NCBI GenBank assembly: GCA_964477265.1
Contig: CAYZDJ010000013.1
Coordinates: 1 to 64,000 of the forward strand
Reading direction: 5' to 3'
Source: CAIVPM01 sp964477265
Lineage (GTDB): Bacteria; Bacteroidota; Bacteroidia; Chitinophagales; Chitinophagaceae
DNA length: 64,000 nucleotides
Part shown: positions 45,101 through 52,362 of the stretch, piece after piece
How the letters are laid out: every line of letters starts with the position of its first letter
Numbering within the stretch: the first letter of the stretch is position 1
The notes under the pieces: model-generated
Database searches by the model: none
Seen by the model: the letters and a program-made list of their open reading frames with translations, nothing else
What the model was told of the DNA's origin: nothing
Position numbers and translations under genes: made by a program

Positions 45101-45462
45101 ATGTTACAGGTGCAATGTCTATAACTTATAATGTAGGTGCTGCAGGTTGTGTGGGCAGGCGAACTATCAGTATGAATGTAGTGCATTGCAACACAAGAGG
45201 AATTAAAACAAATGAAGTTGTGGAAAGCAATGGATTTACATTATATCCTAATCCTGCGAAAGATTATGTAAATATTAAACTGCATAACAATACTAGCAAA
45301 TGTGATGTAAAAGTATTTGATATATATGGCAAACTGGTAAACGAAAAAACTGTCAATACAGTAATGTTCAACCTAGACATATCAAAACTTTCGGCTGGTG
45401 TTTACTTAATATTTATATCCAATGAAAAAGGACAGTCAACGCAAAAGTTGGTTGTGGAGTAA
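36175..45462 (+). CDS. Giant multidomain surface protein with T9SS sorting domain
   Basis: 3,095 residues. A signal peptide is followed by four repeats of about 80 residues (to about 335), each with VEYFFD(A/T)DPGFGNG. A LamG/concanavalin-like domain covers about 340-500 (LTLEAWIYPTAYNS, NKWTHIAATYNGTQMKIY). An Ig-like segment follows at about 700-785. Residues 793-1192 are eight tandem units with the fixed spacing GC-x25-GCD. Then come PKD-like stretches, two choice-of-anchor-D type repeats (about 1343-1545) and several CARDB-like domains (about 2000-2580). Two degenerate GCDS units and a Big_2-like domain follow. The last 72 residues (LYPNPAKDYVNIKL to KLVVE) are a type A T9SS sorting domain. 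It is an adhesin-like surface protein; the ligand is unknown. Confidence 0.9.
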   Translation: MQHIYNTYKKCIGLLVLLYLLCLNTISAQTNISKVEYFFDADPGFGNGISIPITASTNITDQTYTVDISTITNGYHTLFLRSMDDSSRWSITNAKQIFRASIGSTSNAQIVKAEYFFDTDPGFGNGTSITLSNSNNIADAVVAIDLSSLGTGFHSFYIRTQDANGVWSLTNTQSIFKTGTNSTVPNLVKAEYFFDTDPGFGNGVAIPFGATTNLQDSIVSIDLSNVSNGFHSFNFRTQDQNGGWSLTNRATFFKLGSSTLANITRVEYFIDTDPGFGNATSIPVSQALNINNQTYNFVKPSNLTEGNHTLFVRAMDGNSTWSITNNISFYHVVKKSGSGYCVNLNGTSQYASIPHNSNLNCTNQLTLEAWIYPTAYNSTFPTVIAKNNSGSSYELDLKNDGTIEFELYVGGGQRALNGGSISLNKWTHIAATYNGTQMKIYQNGTLVATANYSGSIGSNTSPVTIGARSGGGALFAGKIDEIKIWNAALTQTQLRDRMCHKLSLNDALVGSLMSYINCDETNATSIYDFTDSLNHASLIGSPSKVLSGAPIGDTSVYTYVTSGLPTKLISASNQDSININFTAGSYSGEGGVHLYAVNSKPNNNSGLGGIALNNDRYFGVFAANISNPTYTANYYYASNPFITGVMPNELGLFKRNDNSVTSWTNSNANLNTSNNSLEVTGQSTEYILSNCAVAVVPVINVSRTLPNVCDVTVANFSATITDGGSNPQYQWKLNGNNVGTNTNTYSNSALVNGDSVWCMLTSNASCVNTPTVSSNKVITVYPTITTENINVFGCFTATYNSNTYNASTSFIDTVRTYQGCDSIFKNVSITVYTNAVTYDTVRVSGCNSVLYNSVTYASSTAFTDTVRTVAGCDNIYRRIIITVYNITPTIQNNTVYGCGSATFHSVTYASNTLVKDTLKAVSGCDSIYIHTQITIINPVTQNVSLLGCGSYTYKSVTYNNSTFLVDTLHSISGCDSVYKNITITVIRPITLYHTLSGCNSVNYNSINYTSSTTVHDTIISSLGCDSIYNVVTINVTTVNPVTQTLNFSGCNSYVYKSITYTSNATLHDTLHSYQGCDSVYRTINITIHHQTVTTNTTNINGCNNVIYGSSSYLNSAILRDTVRNVYGCDSVYNIININVTIVNPVTQTINVNGCDSAFFNAVKYTSSTVLHDTLKSYQGCDSVYRTINITVQAKPTINITASVNPVCATNATVLTASGGGNYTWSPSTGLSNTSGTSVSASPANTITYTVTSNQTCVVSKTITITTKPLPNVDAGANQSILLGSSTTLTATGAASYVWNTGNAADTTASITVSPTANTNYIVTGTATNGCTAQDLVSVAVNFSSLSVNTNNYNFGNVVVNSTTSTNIVVTNNGTLAVTINGSSTSSPYSSSVASQNLAAGASINIPVSFNPISTLFYTGNLTINTSIGNFVVSLQGRGVAPAPSWVITPNNRSFGNVRIGDSAAQTFTLINTGNIPVNISSITSSSAVFKGTSGAGSIAVGGSTTITVKYKPTSITTNTATITIHSSTSGLANTTASVDGSGYVNNTPPTLHFVSSSPYNGTKGVNPSVGLAGLYTYNIVYKSSTNTAPQAGYPKVGIDVNGDGDFIDVDEGIFSMSQINATANWVTGEEYTFTANLAVGNTYSYQFFANDSLGNPASAVNTSRTSGPIVTDQTLDLSIYANDISFSVAHPAVGQTFTVFATVHNNTPYSASNVNVRFYTDSVYYNQLTIPFIAGNSTETVSMNFTYNLDGFYPIKVWIDSAGALGETLALNNYAIRPIIVGNFTVPGAIIVNANSREQHCPDAMVVSGNAYYTGLNLSGNPPVLGAYVEVRENGNVIGTTYTTTEGFYQVYIPHNCGNGNYEVVITDYTLTGNSGVKTYSIACSVSCGNSYSNPDYTPNYSGYTNAMPCCIIASTPFVHTYNFKNNNTYKYTKDTILVYADDTLRYTYTRDSISAGQTVSYNSNFNFNVGNHTIKYVSSHRYNYQTITTDTTNGISIIVVTNIGRIKDSTSVSFYIDSAKSDLTLNSFVQTAAKSFVVKANNGTCINAGASKLYIYEANSNYDSASIVLLDSVNTNAVAAGRCGDTRVDVNYTRNSWTNGYHYLILKADGSNAVDELNESNNITRVAIYVPQPEVYVENIQASNSNVHNGDKINFITTIRNTGSTASNFKIQFYVDNVPLGTKQTISTLSSNASTILSSAIYTMPNHNCPLNIKVVADVDNDLVELNKANNKDSIAFGSDLISGNGCYYQGSACNPYVVYIGTALTMNTPVRNIGLRDVDITGVRFNLAGNAIGTDNIANITAQTTANVSLTHTFNTVGNYVVEIEPDYNNDYCENDENNNLGYIYVTVTSALPDLQVLSHMISPSNLNPNPGQAINVATTVKNIGTLASQPSLVRFWVDNVQLGNDVPLNSIKVGRDTAVAATATYTGTSVGPKIIKVTIHYGEGVNAAEQTLTNNEATRSVIVGAAPDFARTINEGIKANRNKYRVGKQITLSNYIRNYGGDNGSAYLKFYYRDTFGVRTLIDSVFFSINHHDSARISKRWTVAGYGRIITEIVNSNPQEFNVLNNIDSVDLVIDTTTPSVIITPNLSNVCEGTNITFTASSTNVIAPRYVWKFNGVLTGDTAATYTHIINIGDYVSCRVLDEEQYLITSSNTAPTLRLKTYGTTNITRCSNQLPFVWNGSNYNVSGAYTKTFVNSEGCDSIATLNLTVLQSTSSTTRDSIFSGGSYTFNGNTYTAAGTYTTHLTNSIGCDSSAILILTVKQISNGGAITGVFKSCSFTITNTLYPPVSRGMWSSNNTSIAEIDANGVVTAKSNGSIVITYTYFSGGIQYVSTVNYVVAVIATPNAITGSNNICVGSATTYTNTTTGGVWSASGRMNIDVISGVATATSAGNINVFYTVTNNFGCSASRSLAVTINSTSATPTIAYASTPSPQGNGGLCTNKTFTLRGSPTGGSWSSTGPISITNAGVVTTTNVTGAMSITYNVGAAGCVGRRTISMNVVHCNTRGIKTNEVVESNGFTLYPNPAKDYVNIKLHNNTSKCDVKVFDIYGKLVNEKTVNTVMFNLDISKLSAGVYLIFISNEKGQSTQKLVVE

Positions 45463-45512
45463 TGATGAATTTCCGTTTTTCAAATACCAATATTTTCGTC
45501 ACCACTGAAAGA

Positions 45513-45540
45513 AAAAGGGTTTGCAAATGCAAACCCTTTT
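45513..45540. terminator. Bidirectional terminator between the giant gene and ppa
   Basis: A perfect 12-bp stem: aaaagggtttgc (45513-45524) with gcaaaccctttt (45529-45540) and a 4-nt loop. A-rich and T-rich flanks on both sides let it serve both convergent genes. Confidence 0.88.
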
Positions 45541-45552
45541 CAATTTAAAAGA

Positions 45553-46107
45553 TTATTTCTTAAATGTTTCTTTATAAAATTCAATAGCTTCCTGAATAAT
45601 ATTTAAAGCAGTTGCTTTATCCTTAAACTCTTCAACAGCTACAGTTTTATTTTCTAAATGTTTATACTCTTCAAAAAAATGGCGTAACTCATCAAAAAAA
45701 TGTTTAGGTAGTTCTTCAATATTATTGTAATAATTTACGCTTGGGTCGTTGGCAGCCACAGCTATAATTTTATCATCAGCATCACCACTGTCAACCATTT
45801 GCATCACGCCAATTACTTTAGCTTCCATTAAAGTTAAAGCTTGTACAGGCAAAGAAGTTATTACTAAAATATCTAAAGGATCTTTATCGCCACCATAAGT
45901 TTGAGGAATAAACCCATAATTAACAGGATAATAAAATGACGAGTATAAAATTCTATCTAATTTAAGCAACCCACTTTCCTTGTCAATTTCATATTTGCAC
46001 CTGCTGCCTTGCGGAATTTCAATAATGGCATTAACTATTCGTGGTGCATTTTCTCCATAACCCACCCCATGCCAGGGATGAAGGACATTTGTTGTTATAT
46101 TACTCAT
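45553..46107 (-). CDS. ppa: Inorganic pyrophosphatase, family I
   Basis: 184 residues; hydrolyses pyrophosphate to drive biosynthesis. The signature YGGDKDPLDILVIT carries the metal-binding Asp residues. IEIPQGSRCKYEIDKESG and SSFYYPVNYGFIPQTYG are the other active-site blocks; the usual Asn of the SRNKYE motif is Cys here. A normal soluble enzyme by length. Confidence 0.96.
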   Translation of the reverse strand: MSNITTNVLHPWHGVGYGENAPRIVNAIIEIPQGSRCKYEIDKESGLLKLDRILYSSFYYPVNYGFIPQTYGGDKDPLDILVITSLPVQALTLMEAKVIGVMQMVDSGDADDKIIAVAANDPSVNYYNNIEELPKHFFDELRHFFEEYKHLENKTVAVEEFKDKATALNIIQEAIEFYKETFKK

Positions 46108-46278
46108 AATAATTTGAATTAAACTTTAGTTTTTTCCTTTTAAATTTTAGTTTTTGATTAATATGTTAGGCATAAAATTGTTTGACTGAAAGTGAATTAA
46201 ATTAAATCTTGCTGAATCAATCAATACAATCATACAAATCATTTAATCAGTGGTTTAAATTTAAAAAGGCAATACTAC

Positions 46279-46286
46279 TATTTTTG
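46279..46286 (+). promoter_or_regulatory. Promoter -7 box (TATTTTTG) upstream of priA
   Basis: TATTTTTG matches TAnnTTTG and lies 17 nt before the TTG at 46303. A TTTG -33 box at the right distance is not clear (tggttt near 46251-46256 is the nearest). Confidence 0.35.
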
Positions 46287-46302
46287 AAATAATAATAGCC
46301 AA

Positions 46303-48825
46303 TTGATTTCATCTTTTAAAAATATAAAACAGTACTCACCACTTGAAACACAGGCACAGCAGTTGTTTCAAGTTTCGTTATATGCACAGGTCATCATCCC
46401 TTTAGCATTACCAATAAATTATACTTATTCAATTCCTAAAGAATTTGAGCAATCAATTAAAGTTGGGCAAAGGGTTGAAGTGCAATTGAGGAATAAAAAA
46501 TATGCAGGTATTGTAAAGAATATTTCTACTGAAAAGCCAAAGCAATTTGAGCCAAAAGATATATTGAATATTTTGGATGAAGAGCCTTTGGTGTATGAAA
46601 AGCAATTGCAGTTGTGGCAATGGATTGCACAATATTATATGTGCAGTGAAGGTGATGTGATGCAGGCTGCTGTGCCTGCAAACCTTAAGCTGAACAGTGA
46701 AACAATCATTATATGGAATGATGAAACTGAAGTGGATTTGAATGATGGCAGCCAGTTTAGTGACAGTGAATATATTGTTGCACAGGCATTGGAAATAAAG
46801 AAAGAATTAAAGATGAGTGAGGTGCAGCAATTGCTTGATAGCAGCAACACCACACAAGTGATTAAGAAATTAATTGAGAAAAAAGTATGTTATGTGTGGG
46901 AAGAGTTGAGGGAAAAATACAAGCCTAAAACTGAAACATATATTGTATTAAACAAGCAGTACAACAATGATGATTCATTGAGTAATTTGCTAAATAATTT
47001 TGGCAAAGCACCCAAGCAAATGGAATTGCTTTTATCTTATTTGCACTTAATAAAAACAGAAGGCGAAGTAACGCAACCTGCACTGCTAAAGAAGTCTAAC
47101 GCAACAACTGCACAATTAAAAGGCTTAATTGATAAAAGGGTTTTAATTGCAGAAAAAAGAAGAACTGACAGGATAAAACAATTGGCAAATGACATAGAAA
47201 TTGATTTTACTTTAAGCAATGCACAGCAAATTGCATTGAGTGAAATTGAAACTTCTTTCAAGGAAAAAAATGTTTGCTTGCTGCACGGTGTTACTGCAAG
47301 TGGAAAAACACAATTGTATATAAGGCTTATTGAGCAACACTTACAGCAGAATAATCAGGTGTTGTATTTATTGCCAGAGATAGCTTTAACTGCACAAATT
47401 ATTCGCAGGTTGCAAAAACATTTTGGTGGCAATATTGCCATTTATCATAGTAAGTTTAATCCAAATGAAAGGGTTGAAATATGGAATAAGGTAAAGACTG
47501 GTGAAGTGAAAATTGTATTGGGGGCAAGAAGTGCTATCTTCCTTCCCTTTAAAAATTTACAGCTTTTAATTGTTGATGAAGAGCACGACTCAAGCTATAA
47601 GCAACAAGACCCAGCACCACGTTACAATGCAAGGGATGCAGCTATTTACTATGCCAGTCTATTCAATGCAAAAGTTTTATTGGGCAGTGCTACACCAAGC
47701 ATTGAAACATATTTTAACTGCACCCAAAACAAGTATGCTTTGGTAAAATTGAGTGAACGTTTTGGCAATGTTTCTTTACCAAATATTGAATTAATAGACT
47801 TGAAAAAAGTGGTTACAGAAGAGAAAGGAAAAATTCCATTAGCACCACAACTTATAGAAGCATTGCAACAAACCATTGCCCAGAACAAGCAAGCTATTTT
47901 GTTTCAAAACAGGCGTGGTTACAGCCCTTACATACTTTGTAAAACCTGTGGCTGGATTCCTCAATGCAATCATTGTGATGTTACTTTAACCTTTCATAAA
48001 GCAAAAAATAAATTGAGTTGCCATTATTGTGGCAGCAGTTATCCTGTTATTCAAACCTGTGCTGCGTGTGGCTCTCACGACTTTTTGTTTAAAAATTTTG
48101 GTACAGAAAAATTGGAAGAATTAGTGGCTGAACATTTGCCCAATGCAAGAATTGCAAGGATGGATTGGGATACTGTAAAAGGAAAAAATGACCACGATAA
48201 TTTGATAAAGCTTTTTGAACAGCAACGTTTAGATGTTTTGGTTGGGACACAAATGGTGGTGAAAGGATTGGATTTTGAAAATGTAAATCTTGTGGGCATT
48301 GTTGATGCTGATGGCATTTTAAATTTTACAGATTTCAGGGTTAATGAACGTGCCTTTCAATTAATGGAACAAGTGAGTGGACGTGCAGGAAGAAAAGATG
48401 GTGCTGGAAAAGTGTTGATACAAGTGAGCAATATGCACCATCCTGTTTTGCATTTTGTGCAGCAACACGACTATGAAAAATTATTTAACTATGAACTGGA
48501 AAGCAGGAAGGCATATCACTATCCACCTTATTACAGAATCATCAATATCATTTTTAAACACAAGGAAAAACATATTGCTGAAGAAGCTGCAAACATTATG
48601 GTTAAAGGGTTGCAGGTAAATTTTAAATCTTGTATTAATGGACCTGCACAACCACCAGTTGATAGAATAAGAAACCAATATTTATGGGAAATACAATTAA
48701 AGCTACCAAAGGATGCAAAGATTATTGAGTTATGCAAATCACAGATTCACCAGCAAACAGTAATTATACAAAACCACCCAAATTATAAAAGTGTGGGTGT
48801 GGTGTATGATGTGGATCCTATGTAG
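46303..48825 (+). CDS. priA: Primosomal protein N' (PriA helicase)
   Basis: 840 residues; restarts stalled replication forks. The N-terminal 3'-DNA-binding domain has YAQVIIPLALPINYTYSIP. Walker A is HGVTASGKTQLY, and the DEAH-type box is IVDEEHDSSYKQQDPAPRYN. The zinc site has eight Cys, from CKTCGWIPQCNHCD to CHYCGSS and CAACGS. The helicase C-terminal motif is DVLVGTQMVVKGLDFENV. There is no ATG ahead of the first conserved strand: the frame opens with TTG at 46303, and a second TTG at 46363 gives an N-terminus closer to the usual PriA length. Confidence 0.95.
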   Translation: MISSFKNIKQYSPLETQAQQLFQVSLYAQVIIPLALPINYTYSIPKEFEQSIKVGQRVEVQLRNKKYAGIVKNISTEKPKQFEPKDILNILDEEPLVYEKQLQLWQWIAQYYMCSEGDVMQAAVPANLKLNSETIIIWNDETEVDLNDGSQFSDSEYIVAQALEIKKELKMSEVQQLLDSSNTTQVIKKLIEKKVCYVWEELREKYKPKTETYIVLNKQYNNDDSLSNLLNNFGKAPKQMELLLSYLHLIKTEGEVTQPALLKKSNATTAQLKGLIDKRVLIAEKRRTDRIKQLANDIEIDFTLSNAQQIALSEIETSFKEKNVCLLHGVTASGKTQLYIRLIEQHLQQNNQVLYLLPEIALTAQIIRRLQKHFGGNIAIYHSKFNPNERVEIWNKVKTGEVKIVLGARSAIFLPFKNLQLLIVDEEHDSSYKQQDPAPRYNARDAAIYYASLFNAKVLLGSATPSIETYFNCTQNKYALVKLSERFGNVSLPNIELIDLKKVVTEEKGKIPLAPQLIEALQQTIAQNKQAILFQNRRGYSPYILCKTCGWIPQCNHCDVTLTFHKAKNKLSCHYCGSSYPVIQTCAACGSHDFLFKNFGTEKLEELVAEHLPNARIARMDWDTVKGKNDHDNLIKLFEQQRLDVLVGTQMVVKGLDFENVNLVGIVDADGILNFTDFRVNERAFQLMEQVSGRAGRKDGAGKVLIQVSNMHHPVLHFVQQHDYEKLFNYELESRKAYHYPPYYRIINIIFKHKEKHIAEEAANIMVKGLQVNFKSCINGPAQPPVDRIRNQYLWEIQLKLPKDAKIIELCKSQIHQQTVIIQNHPNYKSVGVVYDVDPM

Positions 48826-48936
48826 AACTAATATTCATTTTTCCCAATTTCTAAAATAGCTTTTCCCAATTCTTACAAGCCAACGATTTTCAATCCTTGA
48901 ACATTTGCAACTTATTTCAAAAAAAATAATCAAAAT

Positions 48937-51096
48937 ATGTTTCAAAAGATGAGAAATCAAATGCTACTGGCTTTAATGTTTTTATCTGTTTCATTATTTG
49001 CACAAAAAACAGATACACCCAAAAAACAAAAAATTTTAAGTGAGGTTGTTGTAAACTCAAACCTCAATAAATACAAGGCTGACAGCAGTACTGGCGTTGC
49101 AAAGCTTCCATTAAAAGATTTAGAAAACCCACAGGCATATAATGTAATTCCAAAATCTGTTCTTAAAGACCAGAACGTAACCAACCTAAACAATGCACTA
49201 AAAAATGCAACTGGTGTTACACGTCTTTGGGAATCTACAGGTCGTGGTGGAGATGGTGCTGAATATTATACAATGAGAGGTTTTTCGGTGCAGCCAAATT
49301 TAGTAAATGGTATGGCAAGCATTAATAATGGTGGTTTAGATCCTGCAAATATTGAAAGCATTGAAGTTGTTAAAGGTCCATCAGGAACTTTGTATGGCGG
49401 CAACCTTATTTCGTATGGTGGGCTTATTAATATTGTAACAAAAAAACCTTACGAAAAATTAGGTGGCGAAATTTCATACATCTCTGGAAGCTTTGGATTA
49501 GACAGGTTTACAGCAGATATTAATGCCCCAGTAAATAACAATTTAATGGTTAGGGTAAACGCAGCATTGCATACAGAAAACTCTTTTCAGGATGCAGGAT
49601 TTAACAAGTCATTTTACATTGCCCCATCTGTTAAATTTATTGCAAATGAAAAGCTAACCTTCTTGTTGAATACTGAGTTTAAAAACACAGAAAGTGTTAA
49701 TGCCCCAATGATTTTTTTAAGCAGGTATGCTAAACTTTCTTTTGATAGAATTGATTTATTTGAGCAGAATTATAACAGGTCTTTTACAAGTAATAACCTT
49801 ACTATTAAAACACCAACATTTGGTGTGCAAACACAAATGCTATACAAAATTTCAAGCAAATGGACTTCTCAAACCATCTTATCAAAAAGCAATACAAAAA
49901 CAAATGGTTACTATCAATATTTGTGGGATGCTTCTAATGGCGATGAGTTTACACGTTTTATTTCAAAAAGAAATGGTGAAACAAACACAACAGGAATTCA
50001 ACAAAATTTTACAGGAGATTTTAAAATTGGAACTGTTAGAAACAGGGTTGTTATTGGTATAGATTTTCTTGACAAGCAAATTCAAAACAATAGTACAGGC
50101 TGGGCAGGTCATGGAACTGTTTCATTAAAAAATGGCACAGACAATGGCATACTTACCACACAGGCTGTTGACAATACTTTGCTTACTTCTAATGAAGGAA
50201 ACTCTGTTGCAAAAACAAAAATCATCAGTGCATACATTTCTGATGTAATCAATATTTTGCCTAACCTTTCTACAATGCTAAGTGTAAGGGTTGACAACTT
50301 TAGTGGCAAGCCAAATTATTGGGGTAGCGAAGAAATTAAAAACCAAACTACAGTATCACCAAAATTTGGAATAATATATCAACCAGTTCAAGATAAGGTT
50401 TCCATTTTTGGTAATTATATGAATGGCTTTGTAAACCTTGACCCAGCACAGGTTGCAGACATTAATGGAAATAATAAAGCTATGAAAGTATTTGACCCTG
50501 AACACGCAAACCAATGGGAATTTGGTACGAAGGTTAATCTGTTTAAAAATAAAATTGGAGTTACAGCAAGTTACTATAACATCAATGTGTCAAATAAAGT
50601 GATGACAGACCCAACAAACCCTAACAACTCAATTCAAGGTGGTGAAGTTGAGAGTAAAGGATTTGAGTTTAGTTTAGTTGGAAATATCACTGATGGATTA
50701 AACATTATTACTGGCTTTAGTAACAACCAAAGTGTTGTAGTTAAAGATGCTGCTGATGGTGGCTATATTGGTTTCAGACCAGAAGAAGCCGGACCTAAAA
50801 ACGTGTTTAATTTTTGGGCAAACTATAAAGTTCAATCTGGATTCTTTAACCATTTTGGAATTGGTTTTGGGGTAAATGCTATAAGCAAACACAAGACCTT
50901 GAACAGAGATAATACTGGCACATTTACATTGCCAAGTTACAATGTGTTTAATGCTGCCATTACTTATTCTGGCGAAAACTTTAATATCAATTTGAAATTA
51001 GATAATTTATCGAATGAGAAGTACTATTCAGGCTGGTCAACAGTTACAGCTCAAAAACCAAGGTCAATTTCTTTAGGATTGAGTTTTAAGTTTTAA
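48937..51096 (+). CDS. TonB-dependent siderophore receptor
   Basis: 719 residues; outer-membrane receptor for ferric siderophores. Signal peptide (MLLALMFLSVSLFA near residues 8-22), then directly a short TonB-box-like stretch (ILSEVVVNSNLNKYKAD). The plug domain has YNVIPKSVLKDQNVTNLNNA, EYYTMRGFSVQPNLVNGM and IESIEVVKGPSGTLYGG. The 22-strand barrel ends KPRSISLGLSFKF with the expected terminal Phe. It lacks the N-terminal carboxypeptidase-like domain of many Bacteroidota receptors. The next gene encodes a PepSY membrane protein, a usual partner in iron uptake. Confidence 0.93.
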   Translation: MFQKMRNQMLLALMFLSVSLFAQKTDTPKKQKILSEVVVNSNLNKYKADSSTGVAKLPLKDLENPQAYNVIPKSVLKDQNVTNLNNALKNATGVTRLWESTGRGGDGAEYYTMRGFSVQPNLVNGMASINNGGLDPANIESIEVVKGPSGTLYGGNLISYGGLINIVTKKPYEKLGGEISYISGSFGLDRFTADINAPVNNNLMVRVNAALHTENSFQDAGFNKSFYIAPSVKFIANEKLTFLLNTEFKNTESVNAPMIFLSRYAKLSFDRIDLFEQNYNRSFTSNNLTIKTPTFGVQTQMLYKISSKWTSQTILSKSNTKTNGYYQYLWDASNGDEFTRFISKRNGETNTTGIQQNFTGDFKIGTVRNRVVIGIDFLDKQIQNNSTGWAGHGTVSLKNGTDNGILTTQAVDNTLLTSNEGNSVAKTKIISAYISDVINILPNLSTMLSVRVDNFSGKPNYWGSEEIKNQTTVSPKFGIIYQPVQDKVSIFGNYMNGFVNLDPAQVADINGNNKAMKVFDPEHANQWEFGTKVNLFKNKIGVTASYYNINVSNKVMTDPTNPNNSIQGGEVESKGFEFSLVGNITDGLNIITGFSNNQSVVVKDAADGGYIGFRPEEAGPKNVFNFWANYKVQSGFFNHFGIGFGVNAISKHKTLNRDNTGTFTLPSYNVFNAAITYSGENFNINLKLDNLSNEKYYSGWSTVTAQKPRSISLGLSFKF

Positions 51097-51117
51097 TAGC
51101 AACAGAAATTACTATAC

Positions 51118-51203
51118 CAAGAAGAACGCAATAAGGCAACGCTAAAGACATAAAGTTTTTCATAATTCTTTAACTCTTTATTTAAGCCTTGCGTTCTTTT
51201 TGG
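51118..51203. repeat. Hairpin-forming intergenic repeat between receptor and PepSY genes
   Basis: agaacgcaataaggc on the left (from about 51122) and gccttgcgttctt on the right (to about 51201) are near reverse complements. The central part is A+T-rich. It belongs with the acgcaaag-type dispersed repeats. Confidence 0.6.
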
Positions 51204-51228
51204 TTTTGAAAAATACCATACAGCTTCA

Positions 51229-52359
51229 ATGATTTTAAAGCGAAAATATTTCAGGATAATGCATCTATGGCTTGGATTAATTTCTGGGCTTGTGGTGTTT
51301 ATTATAGCTATAACTGGCTGCCTGTATGCTTTTCAGGAAGAGATACAAAATGCCACACAAGAATACAGGTTTGTAAAAGAAGAGAAAGCTGATTTTTTAT
51401 TGCCAACACAATTGGAAAAAATTGCACACACAGCATTACCCAATAGGCAATTGCATTCCATAAAATATAACACGAAGGAACAAGCAGCTGAAGCAATATT
51501 TTTTCATTACCAACCAACGTATTATTACATTATTTATCTTAACCCATATAATGGAAAAGTATTGCAAGTGCAAAATATGGATGATGGTTTTTTTCGCTGG
51601 GTTTTGAATGGGCATTTTTACCTTTGGTTACCACCATCAATTGGACAACCTGTTGTTGCTGTTTTTACATTAATATTTTTAGTAATGCTTATAACAGGCA
51701 TTATACTTTGGTATCCAAAAAATAAAAATGCACTTAAGCAACGTTTATGGTTTAGATGGAAAAACACCACAACCACAAAACGAAAAAACTATGATTTGCA
51801 CAGTATCATTGGTTTTTACACATCTTTGTTTGCATTGGTGTTTGTTATAACAGGGCTTGTTTGGGGCTTTCAATGGTGGGCAAAAGGATGGCACAAAATA
51901 TTGGGAGGAAAAATATCATTGCAATACAAGGAAATGGTTTCATCAAAAAATAGTAATGAAAAAATTACTAACCCAACCGATGTTATTTATTTAAAAATAA
52001 AAAGCGAAACACCTGATGCAAAGTCAATTGAAGTGCATCCACCAGAAACAGATTCATCGAGCATTACTGTAAATACCAACACAGAAATTGGTACATACTG
52101 GAAAATTGACTATCGCTATTTTGACCAATACTCATTGAAAGAATTAAAGGTTGATAATATTTATGGTCGTTTTGACAAACCAATTTTTGCAGATAAAATA
52201 ATGCGTATGAATTATGATATTCATACTGGTGCAGTATTGGGTTTGCCGGGAAAAATATTTGCTTTTTTGATAAGTTTATTAATTGCAAGTTTACCTGTAA
52301 CAGGTGTTATGATTTGGTTAAAGCGAAAAAAGAAAAGCTCTGTAACTAAAGCTGGTTAA
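51229..52359 (+). CDS. PepSY-associated membrane protein (siderophore reductase-like)
   Basis: 376 residues with four membrane helices. The first is LWLGLISGLVVFIIAITGCL. FFRWVLNGHFYLWLPPSIGQ precedes a second, NYDLHSIIGFYTSLFALVF opens a third, and the last is IFAFLISLLIASLPVTGVMI. Conserved His residues (IMHLWLGL, LNGHFYLW, YDLHSIIG, NYDIHTGAVLGLPGK) fit haem- or metal-binding roles proposed for PepSY_TM proteins such as PiuB and the siderophore-reducing FsrB-like proteins. It follows the siderophore receptor by 132 nt. An iron-release function is inferred from family and position. Confidence 0.85.
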   Translation: MILKRKYFRIMHLWLGLISGLVVFIIAITGCLYAFQEEIQNATQEYRFVKEEKADFLLPTQLEKIAHTALPNRQLHSIKYNTKEQAAEAIFFHYQPTYYYIIYLNPYNGKVLQVQNMDDGFFRWVLNGHFYLWLPPSIGQPVVAVFTLIFLVMLITGIILWYPKNKNALKQRLWFRWKNTTTTKRKNYDLHSIIGFYTSLFALVFVITGLVWGFQWWAKGWHKILGGKISLQYKEMVSSKNSNEKITNPTDVIYLKIKSETPDAKSIEVHPPETDSSSITVNTNTEIGTYWKIDYRYFDQYSLKELKVDNIYGRFDKPIFADKIMRMNYDIHTGAVLGLPGKIFAFLISLLIASLPVTGVMIWLKRKKKSSVTKAG

Positions 52360-52362
52360 AGG

